Source of the DNA: Marivivens sp.
GTDB taxonomy: Bacteria; Pseudomonadota; Alphaproteobacteria; Rhodobacterales; Rhodobacteraceae
Assembly (NCBI GenBank): GCA_024642185.1
Contig: JAHEBR010000041.1
Span: 1-12,749 of the forward strand
Direction: 5' to 3'
Length of the DNA: 12,749 bases
Each line of letters opens with the position of its first letter. The first letter of the stretch is position 1. The position numbers and the translations under genes were made by a program. Of this stretch, positions 6,281-12,749 are shown piece by piece. The notes under the pieces were generated by a model. It was not told the origin of the DNA, made no database searches, and saw nothing but the letters and a program-made list of their open reading frames with translations.

Positions 6281-7873
6281 ATGTGGGATTGGATCAAGAT
6301 TGTGGCGTTGGGGCTTATCACCCTCTTCGCCGCACTGGCCGCGAACTGGGCGCGGGACCTGGCCTATCAGGTTCACGCACTGATCGTGATGGCTATATCC
6401 GCCGGTCTGTTTATCTGGACCGTGCGCACTGCTGGCGACCCGAAGGGGCCAGCGCCGACCGGCTATATGGACGGCGTCATCCGCTACGGCGTGGTGGCGA
6501 CGGCTTTCTGGGGCCTTGCGGGTTTCCTTGTCGGAACCTTCATCGCTTTTCAGCTCGCCTTTCCGGCGCTGAACTTTGAATTCCTTCAGGGCTACGGCAA
6601 CTTTGGCCGTCTGCGGCCGCTGCACACCTCGGCGGTGATCTTCGCCTTCGGTGGCAACGCGCTGATCGCGACCTCGTTCTACATCGTCCAGCGCACCAGC
6701 GCCGCGCGGCTGTGGGGCGGCAATCTCGCCTGGTTTGTCTTCTGGGGCTATAACCTGTTCATCGTGCTGGCCGCGACCGGCTATCTGATGGGCGCGACCC
6801 AGTCGAAGGAATACGCCGAGCCGGAATGGTATGTCGATATCTGGCTGACGATCGTTTGGGTGGCCTATCTTCTTGTGTTCCTGGGGACGATCATCAAGCG
6901 CAAAGAGCCGCATATCTATGTGGCCAACTGGTTCTTCCTGTCGTTCATTGTCACCGTGGCCATGCTCCACGTCGTGAACAACCTCAGCCTGCCGGTGTCG
7001 ATCTTCGGCTCGCGCTCGGTTCAGCTTTTTGCCGGTGTGCAAGACGCCATGACCCAGTGGTGGTATGGCCACAACGCCGTGGGCTTCTTCCTGACTGCGG
7101 GCTTCCTCGGCATGATGTACTACTTCGTGCCCAAGCAGGCCGGAAAGCCGGTCTTCAGCTACAAGCTGTCGATCATCCACTTCTGGGCGCTGATCTTCCT
7201 CTACATCTGGGCTGGTCCGCACCACCTGCACTACACCGCTCTGCCGGACTGGGCCTCGACCCTCGGCATGGTGTTCTCGGTCATCCTCTGGATGCCCTCG
7301 TGGGGTGGCATGATCAACGGCCTGATGACGCTCTCGGGCGCATGGGACAAGATCCGCACCGACCCGATCATCCGCATGATGGTCATCTCGCTCGGCTTCT
7401 ACGGCATGTCGACCTTCGAAGGCCCGATGATGTCGATCCGCGCGGTCAACTCGCTGTCGCACTATACCGACTGGACCATTGGCCACGTTCACTCTGGCGC
7501 CTTGGGCTGGAACGGCATGATCACCTTCGCCGCTCTCTATTTCATGACGCCGAAACTGTGGAACCGTGCCAGCCTTTACAGCCTGCGTCTTGTCAACTGG
7601 CACTTCTGGCTCGCCACCATCGGCATCATCCTCTACGCGGCCTCGATGTGGGTCACGGGGATCATGGAAGGCCTGATGTGGCGTGAGGTCGATGCGCAGG
7701 GCTTCCTCGTGAACTCCTTCGCCGACACGGTGGCTGCGAAGTTCCCGATGTATGTGGTCCGCGGCCTTGGCGGCACGCTCTACCTCACCGGCGCGATCAT
7801 CATGTGCTACAACCTCTGGATGACGGCGTTTGGCAAAAACCAGCCTGCCGCCGTCGCCACCCCCGCAGAATAA
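6281..7873 (+). CDS. ccoN: cbb3-type cytochrome c oxidase subunit I (CcoN)
   Basis: The catalytic subunit of the high-affinity terminal oxidase, reducing oxygen to water and pumping protons across the inner membrane. It has 530 residues with about twelve membrane helices, binding haem b, haem b3 and CuB. Metal ligands are visible: His115 (RPLHTSAVIF) and His404 for haem b, His402 for haem b3 (GHVHSGALGWNG), and His264 (WWYGHNAVGFF) with His314/His315 (AGPHHLHY) for CuB. Tyr308, six residues before His314, is in place for the cbb3-specific Tyr-His cross-link. The start MWDWIKIVALG is typical for rhodobacterial CcoN; a GAAGGGG ribosome-binding site lies 10 bases upstream. First gene of ccoNOQP, 13 codon-free bases before ccoO including a strong ribosome-binding site. 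Likely FnrL-activated. Confidence 0.98.
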   Translation: MWDWIKIVALGLITLFAALAANWARDLAYQVHALIVMAISAGLFIWTVRTAGDPKGPAPTGYMDGVIRYGVVATAFWGLAGFLVGTFIAFQLAFPALNFEFLQGYGNFGRLRPLHTSAVIFAFGGNALIATSFYIVQRTSAARLWGGNLAWFVFWGYNLFIVLAATGYLMGATQSKEYAEPEWYVDIWLTIVWVAYLLVFLGTIIKRKEPHIYVANWFFLSFIVTVAMLHVVNNLSLPVSIFGSRSVQLFAGVQDAMTQWWYGHNAVGFFLTAGFLGMMYYFVPKQAGKPVFSYKLSIIHFWALIFLYIWAGPHHLHYTALPDWASTLGMVFSVILWMPSWGGMINGLMTLSGAWDKIRTDPIIRMMVISLGFYGMSTFEGPMMSIRAVNSLSHYTDWTIGHVHSGALGWNGMITFAALYFMTPKLWNRASLYSLRLVNWHFWLATIGIILYAASMWVTGIMEGLMWREVDAQGFLVNSFADTVAAKFPMYVVRGLGGTLYLTGAIIMCYNLWMTAFGKNQPAAVATPAE

Positions 7874-7885
7874 GGAGAGGACGAT

Positions 7886-8611
7886 ATGGGTATCCTTGAT
7901 CGTCACAAGGTTCTTGAAAAGAACGCCACGCTGCTGCTGGTCTGTAGCCTCGGTGTGGTCACCATCGGCGGGATCGTGGAAATCGCACCGCTGTTTTACC
8001 TCGAAAACACCATCGAGGATGTGGAAGGGGTTCGTCCCTATTCGCCGCTCGAACTGACGGGCCGCGAGATCTACATCCGCGAGGGCTGCTATGTCTGCCA
8101 CAGCCAGATGATCCGCCCGATGCGCGACGAGGTCGAGCGCTACGGCCACTACTCGCTGGCAGCGGAGTCGATGTACGACCACCCGTTCCAGTGGGGTTCG
8201 AAGCGGACCGGGCCCGACCTCGCCCGCGTCGGCGGCCGCTACTCGGACGAGTGGCACGTCGATCACCTCGTCAACCCCGAGGCGGTCGTGCCGGAATCGG
8301 TGATGCCGAAGTACAGCTTTCTGCTGAACAAGGAGATCGAGCCGACCTACATCACCGACCTGATGAGCACGCACCGCATGGTGGGCGTGCCCTACAGTGA
8401 CGAGATGATCGAAAGTGCCAAGGCCGACTTCGTGGTGCAGGCCGACCCGCTGGGCGACTCTGCGGCTCTTCTCGAACGCTACCCGGGCGCGCAGGTCCGC
8501 AACTTTGACGGCCAGCCGCAGCTGACCGAAATGGATGCGCTGATCGCCTATCTGCAAATGCTCGGCACGCTGGTCGATTTCTCGACCTTCACGCCCGATG
8601 CAAGCCGCTAG
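7886..8611 (+). CDS. ccoO: cbb3-type cytochrome c oxidase subunit II, mono-haem cytochrome c (CcoO)
   Basis: Membrane-anchored cytochrome c that passes electrons from CcoP to CcoN. The 241 residues contain one N-terminal membrane anchor (about 13-37) and a periplasmic domain with a single haem c site EGCYVCHSQM (Cys68, Cys71, His72). Met140 in PESVMPKY is the likely second axial ligand. The family-conserved segment YGHYSLAAESMYDHPFQWGS (about 86-105) and the KRTGPDLARVGGRYSD stretch are intact. A strong AGGAGAGG site six bases before the ATG starts immediately after the ccoN stop. The TAG stop overlaps the ccoQ ribosome-binding site (TAGGAGG), suggesting tight coupling. Confidence 0.98.
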   Translation: MGILDRHKVLEKNATLLLVCSLGVVTIGGIVEIAPLFYLENTIEDVEGVRPYSPLELTGREIYIREGCYVCHSQMIRPMRDEVERYGHYSLAAESMYDHPFQWGSKRTGPDLARVGGRYSDEWHVDHLVNPEAVVPESVMPKYSFLLNKEIEPTYITDLMSTHRMVGVPYSDEMIESAKADFVVQADPLGDSAALLERYPGAQVRNFDGQPQLTEMDALIAYLQMLGTLVDFSTFTPDASR

Positions 8612-8620
8612 GAGGACCAG

Positions 8621-8818
8621 ATGAATTATCACATCTTCCGCGAAATCGCAGATAGCTGGGTGCTGCTGGCCATGTTCGTCTTCTTTGTGGGCGCGATCGT
8701 CTGGGCCTGGCGGCCCGGCAGCCGCGCCACCCACAAGGATGCGGCCGACGTTCCCTTCCGCCACGAGGATGCTCCGGCGGGCGAGACCAACCAAATGACT
8801 TCGGAGGCCCGGACATGA
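8621..8818 (+). CDS. ccoQ: cbb3-type oxidase small subunit (CcoQ/FixQ)
   Basis: A 65-residue single-helix membrane protein: a short N-terminus (MNYHIFREIADSW), one hydrophobic helix (about 13-30) ending WAWRPGSR, and a charged cytoplasmic tail. Length, position between ccoO and ccoP, and the WxWRP-like helix end match CcoQ/FixQ, which stabilises the complex, especially the CcoP association, and in Rhodobacter has been linked to redox signalling. It contains no cofactor motif. AGGAGGA lies just before the start, and the end overlaps ccoP by four bases (ATGA). Confidence 0.93.
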   Translation: MNYHIFREIADSWVLLAMFVFFVGAIVWAWRPGSRATHKDAADVPFRHEDAPAGETNQMTSEART

Positions 8819-9690
8819 GCAAGAAGCCCGAAAAGAAAGAAGTAGGCACGACCGGCCACGTCTGGGACGGCATCGAAGAGCTGAACAACCCGCTGCCGCG
8901 TTGGTGGGTCTGGATCTTCTATGCCACGATCGTCTGGGGCATCTGGTACTCCATCGCCTATCCGGCATGGCCGCTCCTGAAAGGGGCGACCGAAGGCTAC
9001 CTCGGCTATTCGACCCGCGCAGAGGTTGCGGCCGATATCGCCGCGGTCGACGCCAAGAATGCGGATCTTGTCGGCAAGCTTGAAGCTGCTGATCTGACCG
9101 CACTGTCGGGCGATGCCGAGCTTTACCAGTTCGCCATCAACGGTGGCCGCGCCGTCTTTGCCGCCAACTGTTCGCAGTGCCACGGCTCGGGTGCGGCTGG
9201 GGCCAAGGGCTATCCGAACCTTCTGGATAACGACTGGCTCTGGGGTGGTTCGATCGAGGATATCGCCTTCTCCGTCACCAACGGCATCCGCAACGAGCAC
9301 TCGCCCGACGCGCGCTGGACCGAAATGCCGGCCTTCGGCGAGATCCTATCCAAGGAAGAAATCGCCGCCGTGGTCGAACACGTTCGCGCCATTTCGGGGC
9401 AGGAGGCTGATGCCGCCCTCGCCGCGGCTGGTGAGACGGTCTACCTCGACAACTGCGCCGCCTGCCATGGCGACGCGGGCGAGGGCCTTCGCGACATGGG
9501 CGCGCCCACGCTCAATGACGCGATCTGGCTCTATGGCGGCGATGTCGCCACCCTCACCGAAACCGTCACCAACGCCCGCTTTGGCGTGATGCCGGCCTGG
9601 AGCGAGGCCTATCACCCCGCCGGTGGCCTCTCGGCAGCCGAAATCAATGCGGTTGCGGCCTACGTCCACCAGTTGGGCGGCGGCGAGTAA
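8815..9690 (+). CDS. ccoP: cbb3-type cytochrome c oxidase subunit III, di-haem cytochrome c (CcoP/FixP)
   Basis: Entry point for electrons from soluble or membrane cytochromes c into the oxidase. The 291 residues comprise a cytoplasmic N-terminus with the conserved HVWDGIEELNNPLPRWW (15-31), one membrane helix (about 31-50), and two periplasmic cytochrome c domains. Haem sites are NCSQCHG (Cys119, Cys122, His123) and NCAACHG (Cys214, Cys217, His218). Met171 (WTEMPAFG) and Met259 (FGVMPAW) are the likely axial ligands. GGAGG (8803-8807) precedes the ATG by seven bases, inside ccoQ. Last gene of the oxidase operon, followed by a structured untranslated region and a terminator. Confidence 0.98.
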   Translation: MSKKPEKKEVGTTGHVWDGIEELNNPLPRWWVWIFYATIVWGIWYSIAYPAWPLLKGATEGYLGYSTRAEVAADIAAVDAKNADLVGKLEAADLTALSGDAELYQFAINGGRAVFAANCSQCHGSGAAGAKGYPNLLDNDWLWGGSIEDIAFSVTNGIRNEHSPDARWTEMPAFGEILSKEEIAAVVEHVRAISGQEADAALAAAGETVYLDNCAACHGDAGEGLRDMGAPTLNDAIWLYGGDVATLTETVTNARFGVMPAWSEAYHPAGGLSAAEINAVAAYVHQLGGGE

Positions 9691-9698
9691 ACACCAAT

Positions 9699-9728
9699 TC
9701 CTCCGGCGCGTTGCAGCGTGCCGGGGGA
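9699..9728 (+). other. Stable hairpin directly after ccoP
   Basis: Bases 9699-9710 pair with 9717-9728 as a 12-pair stem with two G-U wobbles and a six-base loop (TTGCAG). It begins 8 bases after the ccoP stop and is not followed by a T-run, so it is more likely a 3'-end stabiliser than a terminator. First of three consecutive hairpins. Confidence 0.55.
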
Positions 9729-9774
9729 TACATTCGGTCTGGTCCCTGTTCGCGCATGTCGCCTGACCGATGTT

Positions 9775-9790
9775 CCCTCTGGCGAGAGGG
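9775..9790 (+). other. Short tetraloop hairpin before the ccoP terminator
   Basis: CCCTCT-GGCG-AGAGGG is a perfect six-pair stem with a four-base loop. It ends one base before the terminator stem, so the two could stack in the RNA. Confidence 0.45.
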
Positions 9791-9791
9791 C

Positions 9792-9834
9792 GATGCCCCC
9801 GGACGGTCCCCCGTTCCGGGGGTATCTGCTTTTT
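9792..9834 (+). terminator. Intrinsic terminator of ccoNOQP
   Basis: GATGCCCCCGGA (9792-9803) pairs with TCCGGGGGTATC (9815-9826) over 12 pairs (one G-U). Three further inner pairs (CGG 9804-9806 with CCG 9811-9813, with T9814 bulged) close a TCCC loop. TGCTTTTT follows (9827-9834). This is a strong Rho-independent signal separating oxidase and assembly operons. Confidence 0.8.
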
Positions 9835-9860
9835 GGATCATATGCCTGCGGCAAGATATA

Positions 9861-9874
9861 TTGACCTAGGTCAA
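9861..9874. promoter_or_regulatory. Perfectly palindromic FNR-type box upstream of ccoG
   Basis: TTGACCTAGGTCAA is a perfect 14-base palindrome matching TTGAY-N4-RTCAA. Its centre (9867.5) is 67 bases before the ccoG ATG. It lies downstream of the ccoP terminator, so ccoGHI(S) probably has its own FnrL-responsive promoter. Both half-sites are TTGAC, unlike the usp/ccoN box, whose right half reads TTGAT on the opposite strand. Confidence 0.85.
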
Positions 9875-9896
9875 GGTCGGTTTACGAATCCCGTCG

Positions 9897-9902
9897 CATA
9901 AG
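9897..9902 (+). promoter_or_regulatory. Candidate -10 element of the ccoG promoter
   Basis: CATAAG matches four of six TATAAT positions. It lies where a class II FNR-activated promoter predicts the -10: with the box centred at -41.5, transcription would start near 9909, leaving a leader of about 26 bases before the ccoG ATG. No separate -35 is needed in such promoters. Confidence 0.5.
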
Positions 9903-9934
9903 GCGATAACGCGAACAGTAGATTCAGGTTATCC

Positions 9935-11362
9935 ATGTCCTCTTCCGAGACGCCCCCGTCGCTATATGCAGCGCACGAACCGGTGTTCCCGCGCCGTGTT
10001 TCCGGCTTTTTCCGATCCCTCAAGTGGTGGATCATGGCGTTCACTTTGGGGATCTATTACCTGACCCCCTGGATCCGTTGGGACCGTGGCCCCGAGATGC
10101 CCGATCAGGCGGTTCTGGTGGATCTTGCCAGCCGGCGCTTCTTCTTTTTCTGGATCGAGATCTGGCCGCACGAGTTCTATTTCGTTGCGGGCCTTCTCAT
10201 CATGGCGGGCCTGGGGCTCTTTCTGTTCACCTCGGCGCTGGGCCGGGTCTGGTGCGGCTATGCCTGCCCGCAGACCGTCTGGACCGATCTTTTCATCCTT
10301 GTCGAGCGCTGGATCGAAGGCGACCGCAACGCGCGCGTCCGTCTTTGGAACGCCAAGTGGAGCCTGCACAAGGCGCGCCTGAGGGTCACGAAATGGACCC
10401 TTTGGGCGCTCATTGGCCTCGCCACCGGCGGGGCCTGGGTGTTCTACTTCACCGACGCGCCGACGCTTCTGGTCAATCTGGTGCAGGGCACGGCCCATCC
10501 CGTCGCCTATACGACGATGTTCATCCTGACCGCGACGACCTTCTTCTTCGGCGGCGTCGCCCGCGAGCAGGTCTGCATCTATGCCTGCCCATGGCCGCGC
10601 ATTCAGGCGGCGATGATGGACGAAGACACGATCACCATCGGCTATCGCGATTGGCGGGGCGAGCCGCGCGGCAAGCTGCGCAAGGGCGAGGTCGATCCGG
10701 CGCAGGGCGATTGCATCGATTGCATGGCCTGCGTCAACGTCTGCCCGATGGGCATCGACATCCGCAACGGCCAGCAGATGGAGTGCATCACCTGCGGCCT
10801 CTGCATCGACGCCTGCGATGACATGATGGCCAAGATTGGCAAGCCCCGCGGGCTGGTCGATTATCTGGCGCTGAAAGACGAGGTCGACGAGCGCGCCCAC
10901 CGCAAGCACGCGCCGATCATGAAGCACATCTTCCGGCCGCGCACGATCCTCTATACGGCGCTCTGGTCGCTGGTTGGCTTCGGCCTTTTGTTCGCGCTCT
11001 TCATCCGGCCCGAGATCGACATGACCGTCGCCCCCGTCCGCAACCCGACCTTTATCGTCCAGTCGGACGGCACCGTGCGCAACGTCTATGACATCCGCCT
11101 GCGCAACAAGCAGGGCGAACCGCGCCCCTTCGGCCTGTCGGTCAATACCGGAACCAATCTCTCGATCCATGTCGAAGGCATCGATGGCACGCTGGTCATC
11201 GTGCCGGCCGACGAGATGAAACAGGTGCGCGTCTATGTCGATGCGCCCAAGGGATCGCCCGAGTCGACGACCGACCGCTCGCCGTTTACATTCTGGGTGA
11301 CGGACCTCAACAGCCAGGACCGCGCCAGCGTCGGGACCATCTTCAACGGAAGGACCAATTGA
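9935..11362 (+). CDS. ccoG: Cytochrome c oxidase accessory protein CcoG (FixG/RdxB), membrane polyferredoxin
   Basis: Inner-membrane Fe-S protein required for cbb3 oxidase assembly; work on Rhodobacter homologues implicates it in Cu(II) to Cu(I) reduction. The 475 residues contain about five membrane helices (roughly 30-46, 82-100, 154-172, 188-207, 338-357). Two membrane-side cysteine pairs are CGYACPQTVW (107/111) and CIYACPWPRIQ (214/218). A cytoplasmic 2x4Fe-4S domain has Cys260, 263, 266, 270 and Cys284, 287, 290, 294, and a C-terminal periplasmic Ig-like FixG domain spans about 360-475. The start has only a weak AGGT upstream. First gene of the ccoGHI(S) group, just after an FNR box and a terminator; one base separates its stop from the ccoH ATG. 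Confidence 0.97.
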   Translation: MSSSETPPSLYAAHEPVFPRRVSGFFRSLKWWIMAFTLGIYYLTPWIRWDRGPEMPDQAVLVDLASRRFFFFWIEIWPHEFYFVAGLLIMAGLGLFLFTSALGRVWCGYACPQTVWTDLFILVERWIEGDRNARVRLWNAKWSLHKARLRVTKWTLWALIGLATGGAWVFYFTDAPTLLVNLVQGTAHPVAYTTMFILTATTFFFGGVAREQVCIYACPWPRIQAAMMDEDTITIGYRDWRGEPRGKLRKGEVDPAQGDCIDCMACVNVCPMGIDIRNGQQMECITCGLCIDACDDMMAKIGKPRGLVDYLALKDEVDERAHRKHAPIMKHIFRPRTILYTALWSLVGFGLLFALFIRPEIDMTVAPVRNPTFIVQSDGTVRNVYDIRLRNKQGEPRPFGLSVNTGTNLSIHVEGIDGTLVIVPADEMKQVRVYVDAPKGSPESTTDRSPFTFWVTDLNSQDRASVGTIFNGRTN

Positions 11363-11363
11363 A

Positions 11364-11834
11364 ATGACTGCCTTGTTTCGCGGCCCGATCACCGGACCCA
11401 AGTTCTTCGCGATTATCTCGTCTTTCTTCGTGGTGATCATCACCGTGAACGTCTACCTCGCGGTGAGCGCGGTGCGGACTTTTCCCGGCCTTGAGGTTAA
11501 GAACTCTTACGTCGCCAGCCAGACTTTTGACGCCGAGAAAGCCGCTCAATTGGCGTTGGGCTGGACCGTGGGCGCCGTGGTTCACAAGGACGGCGAACTG
11601 ATCCTGTCGATCACCGACAAGGATGGCAATCCGGTCATGGTCCAGTCGGTGACCGGCATTTTCGGCCGCGCCACCAACGTCCGCGACGACCAGACGCCCG
11701 AGTTTGTGTTTGACGGTTCGGTCTATCGCGCCCCTGTCACGACAGCGGCCGGCAACTGGAACCTCCGCCTCGAAGCGGTCGCGCAGGATGGCACGCCGTT
11801 CCACCAGCGCATCGTCGTGATCGTCGAGCATTGA
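11364..11834 (+). CDS. ccoH: cbb3 oxidase assembly protein CcoH (FixH/RdxH)
   Basis: A 156-residue protein with a short N-terminus starting RGPITGPKFF, one membrane helix (about 14-35), and a periplasmic beta-rich domain (36-156) typical of the FixH family, including GWTVG and the C-terminal FHQRIVVIVEH strand. The conserved Lys13-Phe14 before the helix and the NSYVASQTFD region match CcoH. It holds no metal or haem motif and is thought to bind CcoN and help stabilise the oxidase during assembly. GGAAGGA (11348-11354) lies nine bases upstream inside ccoG. One base on each side separates it from ccoG and ccoI, indicating translational coupling. Confidence 0.93.
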   Translation: MTALFRGPITGPKFFAIISSFFVVIITVNVYLAVSAVRTFPGLEVKNSYVASQTFDAEKAAQLALGWTVGAVVHKDGELILSITDKDGNPVMVQSVTGIFGRATNVRDDQTPEFVFDGSVYRAPVTTAAGNWNLRLEAVAQDGTPFHQRIVVIVEH

Positions 11835-11835
11835 G

Positions 11836-12749
11836 ATGGCATTGGCCGACTATTCTGGCGCTGCGGCCTGTCCGGGGTGTCTGACGGCCACGGAGGCGGT
11901 CGAGCGCGCGTCGAAAGCCGCCTCTGAAGAGGCGCGTGACGTTCAGCTATCGCTGCCGACCATTCACTGCGCGGGCTGTATCTCGACGGTCGAACGCGGC
12001 CTTATGGCCCGCGAGGGGATTGTCGATGTGCGGGTCAACCTCACACGAAAACGAGCAATCGTCAGGGCCGAGCCCTCGGTCTCGAACGATCAGATCGTCG
12101 CCGCCATTTCCGCCCTTGGGTATGAGGCCATGCCGCTCGACGGGGCCACGCTGAGCGCCGGCGAAAGCGACCGGATGGCGCGCGAGCTGGCGATGCGGCT
12201 TGGCGTCTCGGGCTTTGCCATGATGAACGTCATGCTCTTGTCGGTCGCTGTCTGGTCGGGCGCGGCGGATGCGACCCGCGATCTGTTCCACTGGATTTCC
12301 GCAGCTATCGCCCTGCCCACGGTCGTCTTTTCCGCCCAACCCTTCTTCAAATCGGCTTGGTCGGCGCTCCGCGTGGCGCGGCTCAACATGGATGTGCCGA
12401 TCTCGCTGGCGATCCTTCTGGCCTCGGGCATGTCTTTGTTCGAGACAATCAACTCGGGCGCGCACGCCTATTTCGATGCGGCCCTGTCGCTGACCTTCTT
12501 CCTTCTCGCGGGCCGCTATCTCGATCAGCGGATGCGCTCGACCGCCCGCTCCGCCGCGACCGAGCTTGCCGCGATGGAAGCGCCGACCGCGCTGCGCCTC
12601 AAGGGCGCCGAGGCCGAGACCGTGGCGCTGGCCGAGGTTGCGGTGGGCGATCTCCTGCTTGTTCAGCCCGGCGCGCGGGTGCCTGCGGATGGCGTGATTG
12701 CGGTGGGCGCGAGCGAGTTGGACCGTTCCTTCCTCACCGGCGAGACCGA
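11836..12749 (+). CDS. ccoI: Copper-exporting P1B-type ATPase CcoI (FixI/RdxI), N-terminal part
   Basis: The frame is open from ATG 11836 to the window end (304 full codons). The start directly follows the ccoH TGA with one base between and no strong ribosome-binding site, so coupling is likely. Visible in order: an N-terminal ACPGC motif (Cys11, Cys14), a heavy-metal-associated domain with HCAGC (His43, Cys44, Cys47) and RKRAIVR, four hydrophobic segments (about 121-140, 150-168, 186-203, 210-226), and the start of the actuator domain with the TGE motif at 300-302 (RSFLTGET). The membrane CPC ion site, the phosphorylation DKTGT and the ATP domain lie beyond the edge. Location after ccoGH identifies it as the copper pump supplying CuB of CcoN rather than a detoxifying CopA. 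ccoS should follow outside the window. Confidence 0.95.
   Translation, partial: MALADYSGAAACPGCLTATEAVERASKAASEEARDVQLSLPTIHCAGCISTVERGLMAREGIVDVRVNLTRKRAIVRAEPSVSNDQIVAAISALGYEAMPLDGATLSAGESDRMARELAMRLGVSGFAMMNVMLLSVAVWSGAADATRDLFHWISAAIALPTVVFSAQPFFKSAWSALRVARLNMDVPISLAILLASGMSLFETINSGAHAYFDAALSLTFFLLAGRYLDQRMRSTARSAATELAAMEAPTALRLKGAEAETVALAEVAVGDLLLVQPGARVPADGVIAVGASELDRSFLTGET

Noticed and set aside
6167..9103. A 978-codon open frame on the minus strand across the usp/ccoN gap and ccoN-ccoO-ccoQ-ccoP
   Set aside because: It lies antisense to four certain genes with intact cofactor motifs. Its translation is rich in His/Arg/Asp/Gly without domains, as expected when high GC third positions suppress stops in the opposite frame.
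9644..9854. Two small minus-strand frames (64-65 codons) in the ccoP-ccoG gap
   Set aside because: No ribosome-binding site and no recognisable features; they overlap the hairpins and the terminator.
9962..11443. A 493-codon open frame antisense to ccoG
   Set aside because: Same compositional artefact; ccoG on the plus strand carries all Fe-S cysteines and coupled neighbours.
1..12749. Mobile elements, CRISPR arrays, tRNA/rRNA genes or a new defence system
   Set aside because: No terminal repeats, transposase or integrase, spaced direct repeats or RNA-gene sequences are seen. Apart from the TPR fragment and the MFS gene, the genes belong to known families with clear roles, mostly a coherent cbb3/FnrL/haem module.

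Overview
The window is a GC-rich stretch of an alphaproteobacterial chromosome, most likely from the Rhodobacterales (Rhodobacter/Paracoccus/Roseobacter relatives). The evidence is the FnrL-type regulator, the gene order hemN-fnrL-usp-ccoNOQP-ccoGHI, and protein features read directly from the sequence. It is a well-known microaerobic respiration module. I see no mobile element, CRISPR array, tRNA/rRNA or new defence-type system. What is new or unusual is mainly regulatory and structural detail in the junctions.

Left part (1-3000): the C-terminal end of a TPR-repeat protein enters from the left and converges on asd, with stop codons overlapping at CTTAG. On the minus strand hemN, an MFS transporter and asd run in the same direction with gaps of 57 and 67 bases, so they may be co-transcribed. 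Both gaps contain inverted repeats.

Middle (3058-6280): hemN (oxygen-independent coproporphyrinogen III oxidase) and fnrL (oxygen-sensing Fe-S regulator) diverge from a 67-base region. fnrL converges on a two-domain universal stress protein gene, which in turn diverges from ccoN. The 188-base usp/ccoN gap holds a consensus FNR box.

Right part (6281-12749): ccoN-ccoO-ccoQ-ccoP encode the cbb3-type cytochrome c oxidase. They are followed by a structured 3' region ending in a strong intrinsic terminator, then a second, perfectly palindromic FNR box. Next come ccoG-ccoH-ccoI, the assembly and copper-delivery genes, each separated by a single base. ccoI runs off the right edge.

The genes form one logic. 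FnrL senses oxygen loss and probably switches on the high-affinity oxidase (box before ccoN), its assembly genes (box before ccoG) and perhaps usp. HemN provides haem without oxygen. CcoI loads copper and CcoG/CcoH help assemble the complex. No gap between genes exceeds 300 bases.
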